Positions 43,260 to 55,212 of a DNA stretch of 64,000 nt are shown piece by piece. Position numbers and translations under genes: made by a program. The stretch's first letter is position 1. Every line of letters starts with the position of its first letter. The notes beneath the pieces are model-generated. The model did no database searches and was not told where the DNA came from. It was given only the letters and a program-made list of their open reading frames with translations. Source of the stretch: Neoceratodus forsteri (Eukaryota; Chordata; Ceratodontiformes; Ceratodontidae); assembly GCA_016271365.2 (NCBI GenBank), contig CM028129.1, forward strand, positions 458,690,501 to 458,754,500, in the 5' to 3' direction.

Positions 43260-46070
43260 GAGAATGGTTTCACTAAATGCTAGGAGCCTGGGGAATAAGT
43301 TGGCAGAGTTGCAGGCACTGATGGCAGAGGAGGAGGTAGACATAGCTGTCATTACTGAGACATGGGCAACCAGGCACCATGACTGGAACTTAACCATCAC
43401 AGGGTACAAACTATTCTGGAGAGATAGAGATAAAGGGAAGGCTGGGGGGTTGCCATTTACGTAAGGGAAGGGATCAGATGTAAAAGGGAGGAAGGGGAGG
43501 AGGGCAGGTCAGAAGTACTGTAATCTGGCTGCAACTACGCAGCCAGAAAAGGACCAAGATCTGTAGGGGGCCATTAATATACCTCTGGCCAAGAAGGATA
43601 ACATTGACAGGGAACTGAGGGAGCAGATAAGGAAGCATAGTGGCAAAGGTTGCACAGTGGTGGTGGGAGATTTTAATCTAGCGGGGGTAGATTGGAGCAT
43701 TCCAGCAACCACTTGCACCAGGGAGTAGATCCTCCTAGAAGCATTCCAGGATAGCTTTCTTACCCAGAGGGTAATGGAGCCAATGAGGGAGGGGAATATA
43801 CTAGACCTGGTACAGGAAGATGGGGAACAAGTCAGGGATGTAAGGGTGAAGGAAACTCTAGTAAGCAGTGATCACTGCACAGTGTGGTTCTCAATCAATC
43901 GGGATAGGGAAGCAGCCATTACAAAAACCAGGGTCCTGGACTTCAAAAGGGCAGACTTTGACAGGATGGGACACATACTGGAAAGTCATGGCAAGCATCC
44001 ATCCAGAAATGGACATGGAACAAAAATGGGTAGTCATCAAGGCAGGACTGTCTGAAGCCATTAAAACTTGTATCAAGAGCCAGAGCAAGAAAGCCAGAAC
44101 CAAGAAACCAAGTTGGATGAGTAGAGAGGTTATGGAGAAGGTGAGGGAGTAGAGGAATGCATTTAGGATCTACCAGAGATCCAACAGGGCATAAGACAGA
44201 GAAGAATATGTGAAGAAATCCAGAGCAGTGAGCAGAGTGGTAAGGCAGCAAAGGAGGCTAGGGAACGGAGGTTAGCGCAGGGGATCAAAGAAGGAGAAAA
44301 TGATTACCGGATATATCAGAGAGGAGAAGAAGAAGAAGAGCAAGGATCAAATTATTAGGATCAGGAGGGGAAAGTGGGTGGGCAGAAAAGGGGGCTAAGC
44401 AGGCAGAAATACTTAATAAATACTTCTGTTCAGTCTTCACCAAGGAGATGGAAGGTCCATACCTGAGAAGAAGGGTGAGGTGAGAGGGTGGAAGAGAAGC
44501 AACCACAGATGGGGAAATCATGGTGGAAAGGGAGAGGGAAGCCCTAAAGTCCCTGAAGGTGGACAAGGCACCTGGTTCAGACAGAGTCCAACCCAGGGTG
44601 CTGAGAGAATTGGCAGAGGTCCTGGCAGAGCCATTGTTGGACCTGTTCAATACCTCTGTGAAGTCAGGGTGCATCCCCAGGGACTGGAGGGAAGCACATG
44701 TGGTATCTCTCCATAAGAGTGGGCCCAAGGATGAACTGGGAATTACAGACTGGTGTCTTTATTGCAGTTTGGGAAAACTGATGGAGACAATATTCAAGGA
44801 AAGACTGGTGCAAATTCTTGAGGATAACAACTCCAGGACGGCAGGCAGCATATGTTTGTCTCAGGTAGATCTTGCCAGATAAGCTTGGTTGATTTGTACA
44901 ACTGTTAGAGGGCACTGGACAGGGGACATGCAATGGATGTCCTCTACCTGGATTTCAGCAAGGTCTTTGACTCAGTGCCACACTGTAGGCTGACCTGCAG
45001 TTGAAGAGTCAGGGAGCAGGGAGGAAACTGATCAGATGGATCAAGAACTGGCTGCAGGGTAGGTAGCAGAAGGTAGTAGAGGGAGAGGGAGGCATCTGAA
45101 CCCAGGGCAGTAACAAGTGGTGTGCCACAGGGCTCAATGCTGGGATTGGTTCCAGTTTAGCATTATCATAGCCTTCATTGCAGTGGGGATTAAGAGCAAG
45201 ATCAGTCTCTTGCAGATGACACTAACATTTGTGCTGAGGTAGATGGGGGAGGGAGCAAAAGTACTTCAGAGGATTTGATAAAACTGGAGGAATGGTCACA
45301 CTTTTGGCAGCTTGGTTTCAATGCCAAGAAGTGCAAAGTGATGCAATTAGAGGCAAGAACCCAGGACACAATTACTGGTTTGAGGGTGTCCCATTAACAA
45401 AATCCAAGGAGGAGAAAGATCTGGGAGTGCTGGTAACTGGGGAGATGAATCACTCTGTTCAGTGCAGGAAAACAACAATGAAGGCAAATGGGATTCTAGG
45501 GTGCATAGCAAGGGGGATTACTTTTAGGAGTGAGGAGGTCATCTTGCCCCTGTACAGGTCCCTGGTGAGACTGCACCTAGAGTACTGCATGCAGTTCTGG
45601 CACACCTACTTGAAAAGGGACATCAAACTACTGGGGGAGTACAGCACAGGGCAACAAAAATGATCCTGTGGTTGGGGTACAGACCATATGAGGAGAGACT
45701 GAGAGAGCTCAATATGTACACCCTGGAGGAAAGAAGGGGGAGACAGGAAATATGATTGAGACCTTCAGGTACCTGAAAGGTTTAAACAAAATAGACACCA
45801 GGTGTATGTTCAATCTGAAAGGCAGAAGGGAAACCAGGGAACACTATGAAGCTGGAAAGGGGCAGGTTCAAGAGGGAACTGAGGAGGCACTATTTCACAG
45901 AAAGGGTGGTGGCAGGGTAGAATGCTCTGCCAGAGGAAGTTGTATCATTGCAGAGTTTTGGGGGCTTCAAGAGAGGGTGGGACAGATTCAAGAGGAAGGT
46001 ACAAATTGGGAGGGTGTGGGAGATGGGGGAGGGCAATATGAGAGGGGCAGCTGCAGTCTAATGGACTGAA
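43260..46070 (+). pseudogene. CR1 ORF2 endonuclease and reverse transcriptase, copy 3
   Basis: Endonuclease blocks are VSLNARSLGNKLAELQALM and AVITETWATRHHDWN (43265-43400), VVVGDFNLAGVDW (43660-43695, Asp kept) and VSSDHCTVWFSI (43861-43900). RT blocks are LKSLKVDKAPGSDRVQPRVL (44540-44600), DWREAHVVSLHKSG (44683-44720), LYLDFSKVFDSVPH (44943-44985) and PQGSMLG near 45125-45150; the ADD box near 45210 reads LQMTL in one frame and ADDT in another. The C-terminal region has LVRLHLEYCMQFWH (45560-45602). Many frameshifts are present. Confidence 0.83.
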
Positions 46071-46138
46071 GTGCTTCACACTTGAGCCGACTAGATAGAC
46101 CAAATGGCCTGTATCTACTGGCAATTTCATATGTTTGT

Positions 46139-46210
46139 ATTCTTTATTTTATTTATCACATCTTTGTGTCTGCCAAAAATGATTTCACTTCTTTCGCTAG
46201 AGGTTTTAGG
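46139..46210. repeat. About 72-bp flanking direct repeat, right of CR1 copy 3
   Basis: This copy continues rightward into further PLE2 coding sequence (minus-strand HQSVDFFLKPL, 46233-46195), which proves that the CR1 split the PLE. Confidence 0.85.
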
Positions 46211-46233
46211 AAAAAGTCCACGCTTTGATGCAG
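46211..46233 (-). mobile_element. PLE2 terminal piece up to the dimer junction
   Basis: The minus strand codes for LHQSVDFF directly upstream of the LKPLVKE codons. At about 46233 the sequence switches to plus-strand PLE3. Confidence 0.75.
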
Positions 46234-46362
46234 GTTCTGTTAAAGGATGTGGAAGTTAGAGAAAGCACAATCCTGGTAACATGCAATGTGGAAAACATAT
46301 ACAACAATATTCCACATGAGGCAGGAATTGAAACAAAAAACACAAAACTAAGATCCAGACCC

Positions 46363-46535
46363 CAGGATATATCATCTTCACTTTCATCTTTCTAAGTTAG
46401 CAGATTCTGTTTTAAAAATAACTGCTTCCAGTTTTGGGAATCAAATGTTATTAACAAATACTGAAACAGTTATTTTTAAAAAACAGAATCTGCTAGCTGG
46501 GAGATGAAGTGAGAAGTTGGTATAATGTCCTGGGG
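46363..46535. repeat. Local palindrome inside PLE3
   Basis: Arms 46363-46430 and 46466-46535 are reverse complements, for example agcagattctgttttaaaaa (46400-46419) with ttttt-aaaaacagaatctgct at 46474-46495. The right arm is in the orientation of PLE2 (matching 40345-40405), so a short piece was duplicated in reverse. Confidence 0.8.
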
Positions 46536-46796
46536 TCATCGCTCAAGACACACAAAAACTCATTCCATTAGGACAGCTTCTAAGAATCAAAAGGAACTGC
46601 AGCGAGTAAAGTGAGATAAATAATGAAACTGTAAATACTTGTCAGAGATTTTTGAGTAGATGTTACACTCCAGGGGTAGTCCTATCAGCAGATAAGCAAG
46701 TAAAAGAAATAGAAAGGTCAGATCTTCTGAAAATAAAAGAAAAAGAAACTGATCACATTGAAATGGAAATTCAAGACAAAGAAAGGTTTTGCACAA

Positions 46797-46804
46797 CTTA
46801 CAGT
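46797..46804. repeat. 8-bp target-site duplication, left (hAT-B)
   Basis: cttacagt against cttacaat at 57531-57538, identical at 7 of 8 positions. The unbroken PLE2 copy reads cttacaat at the same place in its coding sequence. Confidence 0.9.
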
Positions 46805-47590
46805 TAGTCGTGGGTGAAGTTGTCAAAATTCACTCCACGAAGTGATTCACAAATTAATCCGGAATCTGTGAAGTAATCCACAACACGAAGTGAAGTACTT
46901 CACATCATAATGAGGAACACGAAGTCCATTGAAACCAATGATTTTCACATTATTCTGCCTTCCCTAAACCACATCTCCAAAAATTTTAAGGCAAAGTACA
47001 TTGAAATCAATATACTTTACATCACTTCGCCTTGTTATTGAGTTCCAAGGCAAATTTTGCATTGATTCAATGTATTGCAGGTCACATGGGCTCTAAATTG
47101 TTCTGCACAGCCTCAGTTCAGTGTAGTGTGTGTGTAGTGGAAGATAGAGACAGTTTCCTCTCAGAGCTCTGAGATTCAAATCCTATAAAAGCTGTTAAAA
47201 AAGCCTTGTTGAGCCATTTTTTTTCTCAGAATTTAATACATCGATTGTAGGAATCCCTCCTGTGCTCATATCATCGAGTATTTATTGTTTGTCTGTGGAT
47301 TTTGAATGTTAATTTAGAACATTCAGTCTGTGTACTGACAGACACTTGAAGTATGCTTTGGGGATGTATCTGTGGTGGAGGTAGGTTAAAACTGGGAGAA
47401 AAAGCAGTTTTTCTGTTTTGGTTATATTTGTCTTGTACAACTGTGTTAATTGTATGCACAGTAATATTTTCAGTAATTCCTGACATTTTTTTTGTTGATT
47501 GTTGTGGTGCAGCAGTGCATAATTTCAGTTTGTTCAAAATATTTGGTTATATTAGTGAAGTTTTCAATTTGCTATGCATTACTTGCAGTA

Positions 47591-47592
<2 letters not shown>

Positions 47593-47632
<40 letters not shown>
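47593..47632. repeat. (GT)n microsatellite
   Basis: About 20 GT units lie inside hAT-B. Confidence 0.97.
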
Positions 47633-47973
47633 CGCATGCTATCAAATCAGACACGTTTCATTGTGCCACAGAATAATTGCTGTAGTGTGAACCTGCTATC
47701 CACCACACCTGCATGAATTTTTGTACTGCTTTGTGGTATCTTTACTTTTAGTGGACTGTTACTGCTGTGCACTACCCCACCCCAACCGCAAAAGGTATTC
47801 TTTCCAGATTTGGATTTGTGACTTGTGAGCACTGGTTAGGTGTTGTGCCTTGTGTCTGCACCTCTTGAGTGTGCAGCTAATCTTAATCTATCTGTGCATT
47901 TGCATCTCCTTAGGGCTCAATCTCCATCTGTAACTTAAGTCACAGTTGTTTGTTTGACTTCCCTTCAGAGTAC

Positions 47974-48539
47974 TGTTATAAGGTTTGCGCTAGGTTTGCA
48001 AAAGAATTTCACTGGAGCCTTCAGATTACTTCTAAGTTTATTGTGGTTATTCATCTTCACATACAAGGTCTTTTCATTTCATCAATAGTGGTGCTGCTTA
48101 GTGGTGCTACTTATTTAGTTTACATGCAGTGGTTTATATATAAAATTTTTATCTTGAAAAAGCCAACACCCCAGTATAAACCAATCATAAAACCAATAAC
48201 AAGTCTATTTTTAGGTTGTGATGTATGTTTTTCTCCAAAAACAGGTTATTTATAGACTGTGTAGCTTGAAAACATGTTATTCATAAACTGTGTTGCACAA
48301 CATTCTCTTTGTTACCCACCATCCTTAACAGGTAAATATAACCCTAATAAGGGCACTTCATCCTGTTAAGTATTATTATAGGACATTTGGATGTTATATG
48401 TTGTGAAATCTAAAAATGCTGTGTCATTATGAGGTTATTTAAGCATATCCATTTCCTGCTGCATACTGGGAAATTATATAAGGTGAAAACTAAATATATT
48501 AATGTTACAAATATAAATGTATTTAAACTTTATGCTATA
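47974..48539 (-). repeat. 3' LTR
   Basis: It matches 55213-55780 along its length with small indels ('tgttataagg' against 'tgtaagg', 'ttatttaagc' against 'ttactaccaaac'). The outer end TG is kept; the inner end has decayed (tatgctata in place of tatgctaca). Confidence 0.92.
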
Positions 48540-48566
48540 AACCCCTTTGTGACTCTCGATCCTTGG
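48540..48566 (-). other. Polypurine tract
   Basis: The minus strand reads gagagtcacaaaggggt directly before the 3' LTR, the expected site for plus-strand DNA priming. Confidence 0.6.
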
Positions 48567-48779
48567 AGATCACATAAGATGTTGTTGCCATTGTAACATT
48601 TGTATTTGTTTGAACATCTGTCTCATCTTACGATACAAGAACACTTGTACCATAACAAGGAACCAGATTACTGCAATACACATATTACCACTTTAGGGTT
48701 GGATTAGTATCCAAAACATGTGAGCCCCAATCCTACCAAGCTATAACAGGCATATACTGACTGCATCTCTACCTCTACA

Positions 48780-50541
48780 GCAGAGGCCTTTTGTGAGAAA
48801 ATAAGTAATTTAGTTTGTTGAAGATACAACAAGGTACCAAGTGTCAATTTATTAATTTGGGTAATATGAAATGAGGTGGACTTGCCAAATCAGTGAGTAA
48901 ATCCAAGGCCATACTGGAACCATCAATATGGGTAACATTTGTTTGGCTACAGGCAGGACATTCCTGGAGGGTCTAATTTGCTACCCACCAGGTCTTGTCA
49001 CTACACCCCCATACATTCCAAGGCTTACCTGTGATTACACACCATGACTGGTTCCATCTCATAGCTTGACGGTATTCATTTGCAGACATTAGGATAAATT
49101 TACATTGATCAGGAAACCATGAGGCGGTTGATGTCTCTTCCCCACATATTAAGGTTTAAATGTTCTTGTACACACTGTTGCTTAAGTAAGACAACATATT
49201 CATTGTGTACTGGGATAATAGTGTCTCCTGGTATTTAGAGTCTCATGACCTAGTCATGTATTAATACTCCCAAATTACTGATTTGCCATGATATTTTTGG
49301 TGGTTCAAAACATACAGGTATTATCGCTAGTATGAAAATCACATGTTGCAGTACATGTGCATATGGATTTGGTGAGTTTCATACTATTATCATAGCTATG
49401 TGGTAGAATTACACTGGGATGATGCAATAATCTAGTCACATTGGTTTCACCTATTACTAAAGGTAACCTATTTGTTTCAATTCTATTGAATTCATTGACT
49501 AGATAAGCATGTGCTTCAGCAGCTAATTGTGAGCAAGCCAATTCTACATGGCTTTCTTTAGACATATTAGAAAGTGAGTTATTTAAAAGCCTTACTATTT
49601 TAGCAATAATTCAAAAATTCTGTAAGGTTTCTCTAAATACATACCAATAATTTTTTTCATTATCAGCCATTAATTTCACAGTAGCTGATAATGATCCAGT
49701 GGCCATATCTTTTAAAGTCCTTTCTAAAGAACGAATTTGACCCTTTAGAACAATAGAATCAATACCATTAGCAAGTCCTAATCCTGTGCCTAAGCAGCCC
49801 CACACGTCTCTTTTACTATGAAAGAAGCCTGGTGATGATTCTATGGGAATTTGAAATGATCACATTTTGTGTCTATTATGGCATTGATTTAAAGTATTAT
49901 TATAATACTGTTGCCACACTATTACCGAAGCCCGATCCCAACATTGAGGCAGTAATCATGGAAAAGGCAAATGTAGCAAAACATTATAATACTCCAATTT
50001 ACATGGATAATATAGAGGATATACACTTTGTGTCAAATTAATACTATCTGATAGGGGCAAGAATTCTTGCCCTGATATACTTTGTTTCTGATACACTATA
50101 CTCCATACAGCAAAATTGTGCCACGCTGTTTGATTAACATTACATGCCATACCAGGCCATTGTGCACTGCTAGTACAAGTTAACAAAGAATATTTATTTG
50201 CTAATGGCAATACTGTGAAAAATTGCTTTAGCCCTACTGTATAGTTTGCCACAATAGTTGTATTATATGAAAAATGCCACATATTACAACTTGCACCAAT
50301 ATAAGATGCATTTAACAACGTAATATTAAGTGGATAATGTAGCACGTCCTTCAGTTTTATTCAAAATAAATCTTGTTCTTCTTTTGTTAGATTCATAGTA
50401 TCCCTCAAAGTAGAGTGGATATAGATCCCTTTCTGGGCTGTTGTGTTCACCATGCACATTGTCCTGCCAGGCCAGGCTTCTGTCGAGCATCCCCATGTCA
50501 CATTTTGACATTGTCCATAACAAAATAAAGTACCATTTCAT
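48780..50541 (-). pseudogene. ERV envelope gene remnant
   Basis: The order on the minus strand is a hydrophobic start (MKWYFILLW at 50541), a surface-subunit-like piece with several N-x-S/T sites (50345-49956), then a transmembrane-subunit-like piece. The latter has a Gly-rich GCLGTGLGLANGID segment (49805-49760), a heptad region and cysteines (CSQLAAE, CTCTATC; 49565-49310). It continues to MRWNQSWCVITGKPWNVWGC near 49060-48990. Stops and frameshifts disrupt it. The viral family cannot be fixed from these pieces. Confidence 0.7.
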
Positions 50542-51034
50542 AAGAAGATATCCAGTGTATTCATGTCATTCTCCAAATAGTACTGGGATACCTCATGCAG
50601 AATGATTGTCATATGTCCTGCTATATGAATTATTTCATATCTGCCCTGGGCATCCATATTTGTCAGAAGTTACCAGGATCAGTAAGGTACTTCTCAGTAC
50701 AAGTAAAGGAAACATCATTGCCATTCACCTATTGGGAAAAACAAAGCAGTATCAGTTGTTATCATTTAAAGGATGAAACAATTTACATTGGTCCACATGG
50801 ACCCATTTGGTCTCTACAGACCCTTGTTGAATTCATCAGACCTGAATGACCTATGGCACCAAAACATCAATAACCATATAGGGCCCCATTCAATTAGCAT
50901 CCCAGGGTCCCTTCTGACCAAAATTTTTCACTATGACATGATGACCCCTTTCAATGGGCTGTATTACTTTTTCATCATGTCTCTGTTTGTTTTCCAATGA
51001 GTCTGTGAAATATTTCTGACAGCATGGGACAAAT

Positions 51035-51860
51035 ACAGAGCTAACTGCTTCTGTATTTGTAAAATACATCAGTTTTGATGTGATCTAACACAGGTGTAGA
51101 TAGATCTGGATCCAAAGGATAATACAGCTGCATATCCTGTCCAGTCATCAATTGGTATGGGCTATAGCAAGTACTTTTATTTTCCATACATCTAATACCC
51201 ATTAAGATTCCTGGTAAGTGCATCACCCACCCTTTACCAGTATCCAACACTGCCTTTTTCAATGCATTTTTCAGAGTGCGATTTAACCTTTCTACCATTC
51301 CTAAAGATTGTGGATGGTAGGGTAAATGCAAACGTTGAGTGATACCTAAGATATCACACAAAGCCATCATTATTTTCACTGTAAAGTGAGTTCCTCTATC
51401 ACTTTCAAGAATTTTGGGAAAACCCCAACGTGAGAACACTTGTTCCCATAGCGCTCTTGCAGTAACTGTAGCACAGTCATTTCATATGGACAATGATTCA
51501 ACCCATTTGGAAAATATGTCAACAATGACTAGTAAATATCAGAACCCCCCTTTTGCAGTAGGCAAGGGCCCTACATAATCAATTTGTAAGCTGGACTAAG
51601 GACTGTCCACCAGGGGTACACCTAACAGAACCCTTTTTCCAGGCATTGGAGGATTCATCTGTGTACAGATGAGACAAGCCTCCAGGCATTGTTTGATATC
51701 TTTTCCAATTTTTGGCTACCAATATTTTGTGCCAACATTTTACATGTTTTGTGGAGTCCATAATGACCTCAATACAATGATTACCCATGATAATATCTTT
51801 TCTAAATGAAGTGGGTGGAATCCTCTTCCTAAACCCTGATTGTCGTTCCCATATTACCAT
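51035..51860 (-). pseudogene. ERV integrase remnant
   Basis: Minus-strand frames show the retroviral integrase core. VDIFSKWVE near 51530-51500 holds the first catalytic Asp. ILESDRGTHFT (51410-51375) holds the second, and PYHPQSLGMVERLNRTLK (51320-51265) holds the Glu. The piece 51041-51439 (132 codons) is open. The upstream zinc-binding part (51860-51579) is in another frame with a stop between. Integrase joins viral DNA to the chromosome. Confidence 0.87.
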
Positions 51861-51956
51861 ATCTTCTCATATGGTAACATGTTTGGTGGTACACTGTCCT
51901 GAATATTTCCATTGGTTCCTACAATCAAGAAGCCAAGCATCAGTATCTTGGATTCA

Positions 51957-52680
51957 TCACAAACTAGGGACTTGTGATAATGCTGCTATACATTTCCAAT
52001 GATTTTTATCATACTCTCCAGCTTCCCACAATTGTGTAGAGTCACCTCCTAGAGGCACTACCCATAAGTTTGTTTGTTTTGCTGCAACTTGAGCCAGGTT
52101 GTCCACTAAGTTATTATTTAACTCATGGATATCCTTTGGATTCTTTTGGTGAGCTCTTACTTTACAGATTGCCATTCTCAAAGGTATCTGAGCTCCTATA
52201 TCCCATATATGTTGTAATATGGGAGCAAATGCGACAGGTTCTCCAGATGCTGTCCGCATTCCTCATCTAGTCCATATTGCCAAAAAGTCCAATAAGGAGT
52301 TAACTACAAAAGTACAATTTGAAAAGATATTAATAGCCTCCCAAGGGTAAGCCATAATAGCTCCATGGACTGCCTATAATTCTGCTCTAGGGCAGAAAAT
52401 GATGATGGGCATCATACTAATATTTCTTGATTAGTACTCAGTGTCCATATGGCATATCCTGTGTGGAAATGTCCATCCTCCCAAAAAAGAGAGCCATTTA
52501 CATAATCATCTCTTGCTTCAGTATTTGGTCCTGCAACAAATATATGTTTAAAATCAATTCCTATTACAGTTCCACAATCGTGTGCCTCTCCCGCCCATGC
52601 CATTAATTTAACTAACATAGGTAAGGTAAATTTTTTTACTGTGATATTTTTCCCTTGTAGGGCCAATGCCCACTTCACCA
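51957..52680 (-). pseudogene. ERV RNase H remnant
   Basis: YVNGSLFWEDGHFHTGYAIW (52505-52445) matches the first RNase H block, but the usual Asp of DGS is Asn. MAICKVRAHQKNPKDIHELN and NLVDNLAQVAAK (52175-52080) match the C-terminal His and Asp blocks. Two open pieces (52412-52678 and 51957-52259) are separated by a frameshift. It lies upstream of the integrase, as in pol. Confidence 0.85.
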
Positions 52681-53030
52681 GTTTCTGAGAGGATACTCAC
52701 CTTACATCTCTTTCTAAGAGAAATTATACAGCTGTATGTGAGGTTTGCAAAACAATGTGATTAAACCCCACAATATGTTCATTAGCTTGTATTACCCAGC
52801 ATACAGCTAATACATGTTTCACATTCTTCATATGTCTCTTCTACTGGTGCTAATACACAAGAAAAATATCCCACTGGACGTAAAACCCTGATCACTTTTG
52901 TAACAGGACTGCATTGATCACTTGATCAGTGGCATGTACCTGTATAGCAAAATCTGATGACTCAGAAGGGCTAATGAGGGCAGGAGCCATCATTAGTGCT
53001 TGTTAAAGAGCCATACAATATGTTACAAGA
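52681..53030 (-). pseudogene. ERV RT connection region remnant
   Basis: Minus-strand sequence reads ALISPSESSDFAIQVHATDQ near 52980-52920 and VLAVCWVIQANEHIVGFNHI near 52815-52755, matching the connection region between retroviral RT and RNase H. The RT palm with its YxDD box is not present upstream. Confidence 0.72.
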
Positions 53031-54030
53031 AAAAATCATAGAAATAAAACTTTTTTTAAGCTAGTTGACATGTGACATTTAAATAAAGCTTGATTTCTTC
53101 TTTTCTATTTTTAGACAGTAAATCACATTTTCCATGTCAGAGTGAAAAAAAATCACTTGTACAGCTTAAAGTACAGCAGGACCTGAAATATATATTAAAT
53201 ATATATTAAATCCTGACAAAATAATGTGCTTGACTTAGATTAAACATGGAAGGTCAAGTTGTGTTGCAAAAGGTCACCAATTTCAACAAGGTAAAAATTG
53301 CCATTTTTTATTACTGTTTTGACAGCTTTTTGCTCAGCTGAACACTCAATTAGATAAAAGGAGGTAGTTATTCTGCCTTAACTCTAAGGAGATTTGGCAC
53401 TGCAGCTGTGCCTTTGCTTGTAATGTATACAAGGACTGTTTCTTATATGAGAGGTTCTGGGCATGCTCCTGATTGGCATGATCTAATCTCTTTAATTGAT
53501 TGCCTAGGGGAGCCACCCCATCCACTTGCCCCATCCAATGTTACATGTCTACCATATCTGCAACTGCACTCACATATTTGTATGCACATCAGTTAAACAA
53601 ACCCCTATCTGAAAGATAAAGTTTGCAGACAATGTGCCAACACTGCAAATCGTAATATGTCATTGATAAAACATAAAAATCCACAATTAAAATACAGGAT
53701 GGCACATTTAACACTATGCCACTAATAAGGTTTAACTTGGAATAAAGAAACCGAGAGTCTCTCAACTACAGAAAACAATAATGGTCTTCAGTGAACAAAG
53801 CCAAGTGAATGCAAGACATATCACTCTGGCATCATTATAGTTAATGAAGCTGATATCATGAAACCATAACATTCATTACTGAATACAGTAAAGTTTTTGC
53901 AATTATTTTCTAAACATCCTCCAAGTAAGTAATAACAAAAATTCATAGAGCAGCATGATCTTGGGCTCTACATAACAAGATACAGTGTACTACAATCAAG
54001 CGTACTGCTTCTCCTAGAGAGAGTAGCAAG
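53031..54030. other. ERV internal sequence, unassigned
   Basis: It occupies the position of the RT core, protease and late gag but shows no motif from them. One short minus-strand frame (53346-53534) has no recognisable domain. Deletion or replacement is likely. Confidence 0.4.
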
Positions 54031-55010
54031 GAACAGCAGTAATTGCCTAGCCAATTCATTAATTTGAGCCTGACTTTATTTACAAATTTGAGATTCTCTT
54101 CTAACTGATTATTCTTAATTTTTAAACCTCAAACTTCCCCTTGTGCCACATTCAATTTATACTCTATTTCTTTGGTATCAGTTTTTCATTTTTGTAGCTT
54201 CTTCTCTACTTTTTCTTTCATACCTTTAATTTCTGCAGCACATTTCTGTACCTCTTTGTCTTGAAGGACTACACCTTCATTACATTACCTTTCTAACATC
54301 TGCCTCTTCATGTTACACATCCCAGCTGTTATTTCACACTGATATTGTACATGCATTTATTTATTTATTTATTATTATTTATTGAATTTGATGACCGCGT
54401 AAGCCCACTGGGCCTGAAGGTCCCTTTTTCAGGGGCGACCATGGAGTAAAAGTACAAGAGATAATAAACAGTAGAAAAAACAGATGGAGTACAGGTTATC
54501 ATGGGTATACAGTATTCGGCTGTTTACATAGCAGACATTACATAGGTTTGGTATATCTGATTGGTCAGTTGTTCATTACATCATCCATTGACAGAGACAT
54601 TAGTGAAACAGTACTGTAGATACCTTAGGTGACATAGTTTAAGGGTATACAGTATTCGTCTGTTTACATATAGTTGTTATATAGGTTTGATATATCTGAA
54701 TGGTCAGTGTTGTTCATTACATAATCCATTGACATAGACATTATTGAGACAGTACTGTAGATTCCTTAGGTAACATAGTTCAAGAGCATTAATAGGTTTA
54801 GACTGGGAGGAGAGTTAGTGCAACATTGTTAGGGGCTAAAGATTATAGTTAGGTGAGCAGGCTTTGACAGATGTTGGCTAACTTTGTTTCTACAAATTTA
54901 ACTTTCTCATTTCTGTCTGTACATTGTTTAGTAAAACATAGATACGCATCTTCCTGTTTTTCAGGAGGCGATATGGACCTTCCATTAAAATAAATATTTA
55001 CGTAATATGG
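54031..55010 (-). pseudogene. ERV gag-like coiled-coil remnant
   Basis: The minus strand reads charged heptad sequence: PPEKQEDAYLCFTKQ and RNEKVKFVETKLANI (54990-54865), then EIKGMKEKVEKKLQK and TDTKEIEYKLNVAQGEV (54240-54130). Between them lies an inserted repeat (about 54355-54865). Its position just after the leader fits gag, but no matrix, capsid or zinc-knuckle motif is seen. Confidence 0.45.
54355..54865 (-). mobile_element. Short interspersed element with (AAAT)n tail inside the ERV
   Basis: On the minus strand it ends in an (AAAT)n/(AAT)n tail (54355-54385), preceded by ggaccttcaggcccagtggg (complement of 54403-54422). Its body holds a tandem duplication of ~136 bp: atacagtattcg(g/t)ctgtttacat at 54508 and 54645. 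A 5'-truncated LINE or a SINE is likely; the right end is uncertain. Confidence 0.55.
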
Positions 55011-55192
55011 TATCCATACTTATGTCTATTTTGACTGGCAAATCACATCTGACTTCACTCAGTCCAACTGAGTCCCTTTTCGACTCCCTTCTGTACTTGA
55101 TGGATCAGGCCAGGTGCAGTAAGGCATTCCCTGCAACTTGGTCTATTCGGTTCTTTTGATGTCATCAGCAACCATATAGACTGTCTTCAGAC

Positions 55193-55210
55193 ATCTGAGT
55201 CACAGCACCA
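55193..55210 (-). other. tRNA-His-like primer-binding site
   Basis: The minus strand reads TGGTGCTGTGACTCAGAT, two bases inside the 5' LTR end. The tRNA-His complement used by HERV-H is TGGTGCCGTGACTCGGAT, so 16 of 18 bases match; both differences are C/T or G/A transitions. Confidence 0.8.
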
Positions 55211-55212
55211 AT

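Larger units (their letters stand above)
40586..46138 (+). mobile_element. CR1-type LINE, copy 3, inserted in PLE2
   Basis: This 5.5 kb CR1 lies inside the PLE2 RT frame. The order is tandem 5' monomers (40586-41430), ORF1 (41577-43120), ORF2 endonuclease and RT (43260-46070) and a short 3' end reading gtatctactggcaatttcat (46111-46130). It is flanked by ~72-bp direct repeats. It differs in sequence from copies 1 and 2, for example ITETWATRHHDWN, so it belongs to another CR1 subfamily. It is decayed but nearly full length. Confidence 0.9.
46234..46804 (+). mobile_element. Penelope-like element PLE3, first part (right half of the dimer)
   Basis: Plus-strand codons LLKDVEVRESTILVTCNVEN and IYNNIPHEAGIET (46234-46330) are the Penelope RT block A region (Asp to Asn, as in PLE2). 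After a local inverted duplication (46363-46535), RHTKTHSIRTASKNQ and the KEKE...I linker run to 46804, where hAT-B interrupts. Confidence 0.85.

Noticed and set aside
54347..54925. tgtacat on both sides of the tailed repeat in the ERV as a target duplication
   Set aside because: Seven bases only, and the gag-like frame seems to continue up to about 54865, inside the second copy's boundary.
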